DNA of 7,608 bases from Tannerella sp. oral taxon 808 (GTDB taxonomy: Bacteria > Bacteroidota > Bacteroidia > Bacteroidales > Tannerellaceae), in NCBI GenBank assembly GCA_002890585.1, contig MIQB01000094.1:1-7608 (forward strand), read 5' to 3'. A program made the position numbers and the translations under genes. The notes below the pieces were generated by a model. The model was not told where the DNA came from. It searched no databases and was given only the letters and a program-made list of their open reading frames with translations. Position 1 is the stretch's first letter; each line of letters opens with the position of its first letter. Positions 5,822-7,608 of this stretch are shown here, one piece after another.

Positions 5822-5913
5822 TGTACAAGGCTCGTGTACGCCACTGCACAAGGCTCGTGTACGCTACCGTACAAGGCTCGTGTACGCTACTGTACAAGGC
5901 GCGTGTACAAATC
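5822..5913. repeat. Four 23-bp tandem repeats, each with a GTACA/TGTAC dyad
   Basis: Units start at 5822, 5845, 5868 and 5891, with consensus TGTACAAGGCTCGTGTACGC followed by TAC. Each holds the arms GTACA and TGTAC around AGGCTCG (GCACA in unit 2, GGCGCG in unit 4). The last unit ends in AAATC. The array lies between the convergent ends of pldA and dacB. It has no stop codon in any forward frame and so gives short spurious reading frames. Such arrays vary in copy number by slippage; the function is unknown. Confidence 0.9.
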
Positions 5914-5933
5914 CAGGCTTATGCGTTGCCTGG

Positions 5934-5980
5934 CTCAGGGCGTTACCCTGGGCTATCATCCAGCGACCTTTCAGGCTGCT
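5934..5980 (-). repeat. REP-like GC-rich dyad element, copy 3, abutting the dacB stop
   Basis: CTCAGGGCGTTACCCTGGGC, then TATCATCCAGCGACCTTTCA and GGCTGCTAC, match copy 2 (from 3215) over about 45 bp in the same orientation, with scattered differences. The hairpin is CAGGG (5936-5940) with CCCTG (5946-5950). The end overlaps the dacB TAG stop (5979-5981). On the minus strand this is the first structure after dacB, so it may protect or end that mRNA. Confidence 0.7.
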
Positions 5981-7466
5981 ACTCAAACAGCTCCAACAGC
6001 AAATCTTCGATAGCCTGCCGCATGGCGAGCGTCTTGCCCGTGTAATTATTCACCATCACGGCCACGGCATAACGCACATCGTCGGAGTCGTCCACATAAC
6101 CGGCGTAGCACAACACGCGGCTCATGCTGCCCCCCTTGAGGCGCGCCCGGCCGTCGAGATCCGTGTCGCGAAGCATGCGCCGCACCGTCCCGTCGCGGCC
6201 CACGATCGGCAGCGCCTGTCGGAAGGCTTCCGAGGCCCGCGATCGCGTAGCCATATACGTCAACATGTCGCACAGAAACGCAGCCGTCACCTTGTCCGTC
6301 ACCGCCAGCCCGCTGCCGTCGTACATCCATAGCGCGTCGGCGTCGAGCCCCTGCGCGGCCCAGTGCGCCCGCACCACCTGCGCCCCGCGTCCGAACGACG
6401 ACAGTTCGCTCTCCGACCGTCGCCCGAGCGTCTTCAGCAGTGCGTCGGCGTAGAGGTTATGGCTCACGACGCAGAGCCGGCGCGCGATCTCACGCAGCGG
6501 CCGCGAGCGTGTGGTGATGATCGGCCGGCGCGGGCGCGTCGTCTCACGCCCTGCCTCAGCCTCGATGCGCATGGAGGTGGGGCGTTTGCGGATGCGTATG
6601 CCTCGGTCGCGCAGCCGTTCGTTTACATAACGGGCCACGAAGAGCGGCGGGTCGGGCAGGTCGGAGCCTAAGTAGAGGCCGGAGCGCCGCGCGGGGAGGG
6701 TGCCGTAGAGGGCGCGCTCCGAGGCGAAGGGGAAGCCGACGGCGTAGGCGCTGTCTTTCGTGGCGGCGCGCAGGTAGTTGCGGAAGGTGAGGCCCTCGAC
6801 GCGCGGCGAGACGGACGTGACGCGCGGCGTGGTGCCCGGCGCGCCGCTTGTGAGCGAGAGGGCGATGCGGTTGTCGAAGATGTTCAGGCCGTAGGAGCCC
6901 TGTCCGTAGGAGCTGCCGAGGTCTTCGCGCAGCCATTTCATGGAGACGCCTTCGGTGTCAAACACGCGCGCGTCGGCCACCACGGCGCCAGTGATCTCGC
7001 GGATGCCAGCCCGCTCGACGGCTTCCACCCAGGCGTCCACCACGCTGTCGCGCGGCGTGGCCGACTCGGACGAGTTCAGCGTCGGGTCGCCGCCACCGCG
7101 GATGTAGAGGTTGCCGTCGAGCACCCCATCCGGGCGCAGCTCGCCGTCGTACTCCACGGTTGTCTCGAAGCGGAAATCCTCGCCCAGCAGCTCGAGCGCT
7201 GTGGCTGTCGTCACCGTTTTCATCACCGAGGCCGGCGTCAGCTGCCGGTCGCCCTCGTAGCTGTAGAGCGTCTTGCCATCCTTCACGCGTTTGGCCACGA
7301 ACGACACCGACGCGCCGCGCACAATGGGTCGCTCCACAAAACGGCGCAGCGCCCCGGGCATCTCCGCCCGTTGCGCTGTAACCTCGCCGTGCGCCGCCGC
7401 AATCAACATCAGCGCGCAGGCCATCTCTTTTGCCCCACGCAGGGGCTTCTTTCTCTTCATGTTCAT
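5979..7466 (-). CDS. dacB: D-alanyl-D-alanine carboxypeptidase/endopeptidase (PBP4, peptidase family S13)
   Basis: A periplasmic serine peptidase of 495 aa that removes the terminal D-Ala from muropeptides and/or cuts D-Ala-mDAP cross-links. All three penicillin-binding motifs are present: SVMK (80-83, nucleophile S80), SHN (335-337) and KGGS (444-447, in place of the common KTGT). DGSGL (383-387) and GGGDPTL (124-130) are also typical of S13. The large insert between SxxK and SxN (about 110-320) is expected for this family. Residues 1-32 form the signal peptide (KRKK, then MACALMLIAAA, cut near TAQ). I chose ATG 7466 (MNMKRKK); ATG 7460 is equally plausible. The in-frame ATG at 7526 would add 20 residues, including polar HH, ahead of the signal peptide. 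Low-molecular-mass PBPs are usually dispensable. The gene is alone on its strand. Confidence 0.93.
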   Translation of the reverse strand: MNMKRKKPLRGAKEMACALMLIAAAHGEVTAQRAEMPGALRRFVERPIVRGASVSFVAKRVKDGKTLYSYEGDRQLTPASVMKTVTTATALELLGEDFRFETTVEYDGELRPDGVLDGNLYIRGGGDPTLNSSESATPRDSVVDAWVEAVERAGIREITGAVVADARVFDTEGVSMKWLREDLGSSYGQGSYGLNIFDNRIALSLTSGAPGTTPRVTSVSPRVEGLTFRNYLRAATKDSAYAVGFPFASERALYGTLPARRSGLYLGSDLPDPPLFVARYVNERLRDRGIRIRKRPTSMRIEAEAGRETTRPRRPIITTRSRPLREIARRLCVVSHNLYADALLKTLGRRSESELSSFGRGAQVVRAHWAAQGLDADALWMYDGSGLAVTDKVTAAFLCDMLTYMATRSRASEAFRQALPIVGRDGTVRRMLRDTDLDGRARLKGGSMSRVLCYAGYVDDSDDVRYAVAVMVNNYTGKTLAMRQAIEDLLLELFE

Positions 7467-7535
7467 GTTTATGTGATGATTAATTAGGGGCAATTCATTC
7501 ACCGATATAGGGATGGACTCTCGCACGATGCCTGC

Positions 7536-7608
7536 AAGCCTGCTTAAGATCGCCTCTTAAGCATGCTTAGTGACACCTCTTAAGCCTGCTTAAGAACATC
7601 TCTTAAGC
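7536..7608. repeat. 23-bp tandem repeats upstream of dacB, cut by the window edge
   Basis: Three full units (7536-7558, 7559-7581, 7582-7604) plus AAGC at 7605-7608. The pattern is AAGCCTGCTTAAG, a variable middle, then CTCTT. Each unit carries AAGC/GCTT arms; in unit 2 they form the perfect palindrome AAGCATGCTT (7559-7568). CTTAAG sites recur at unit centres and unit joints. The array starts 70 bp before the chosen dacB start and continues beyond the window, so its full size is unknown. The 7467-7535 gap is AT-rich at its dacB end and shows no convincing promoter box. Confidence 0.85.

Noticed and set aside
5706..6332. Open frames through the 23-bp repeats and the dacB 3' end (5706-6332, 5801-6013, 5821-6045)
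   Set aside because: They depend on stop-free tandem repeats (CTRLVYATVQGSCT-like translation) and overlap two well-supported genes.
7467..7526. Upstream ATG at 7526 as the dacB start
   Set aside because: It would place 20 extra residues, with polar His-His, before a normal lysine-rich signal peptide that begins at MNMKRKK.

Overview
The window looks like chromosomal DNA from a fairly GC-rich member of the Bacteroidales. The signs are a TonB-dependent receptor with the long arginine-rich leader seen in Bacteroidetes BtuB-like proteins, no Shine-Dalgarno-like sequences ahead of the genes, AT-rich TTAATTATTAATGA-type intergenic motifs, and GC-rich dyad elements (CCCAGGGC/GCCCTGGG) scattered between genes. 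A Tannerella-like or related oral/gut genus is my guess from style only; no marker gene is present.

Layout. Positions 1-55 hold a stem-loop with a following T-rich stretch, possibly the terminator of a gene to the left. Positions 56-~760 are a long tandem array of 41-42 bp units: ten copies of one sequence family (A), then seven of a related family (B). The array ends about 80 bp before a 674-aa TonB-dependent outer-membrane receptor (837-2861, +), which is followed by a good intrinsic terminator. Positions 2930-3316 are non-coding and carry two inverted copies of a GC-rich REP-like element around a 29-bp perfect hairpin with a T8 tail. A 434-aa protein of unknown function is on the minus strand (3317-4621). 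It diverges from an outer-membrane phospholipase A (pldA, 4883-5794, +) across a 261-bp spacer that contains a long AT-rich inverted repeat. pldA converges on a PBP4-type D-Ala-D-Ala carboxypeptidase/endopeptidase (dacB, 5979-7466, -). The short gap between them has four 23-bp tandem repeats and a third REP-like copy that touches the dacB stop. A second, unrelated 23-bp tandem array starts 70 bp upstream of dacB and runs off the right edge.

The recognisable genes are all cell-envelope functions: nutrient uptake across the outer membrane, outer-membrane phospholipid hydrolysis and peptidoglycan trimming. They are arranged convergently or divergently, so they do not form an operon and I see no evidence of one joint pathway. 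I found no mobile-element genes, CRISPR, RNA genes or defence system. The unusual content is the dense, varied non-coding repeat DNA: three separate tandem arrays, three REP-like copies and a large hairpin in 7.6 kb. The main candidate for something undescribed is the two-family 41-bp palindromic array directly upstream of the receptor gene.
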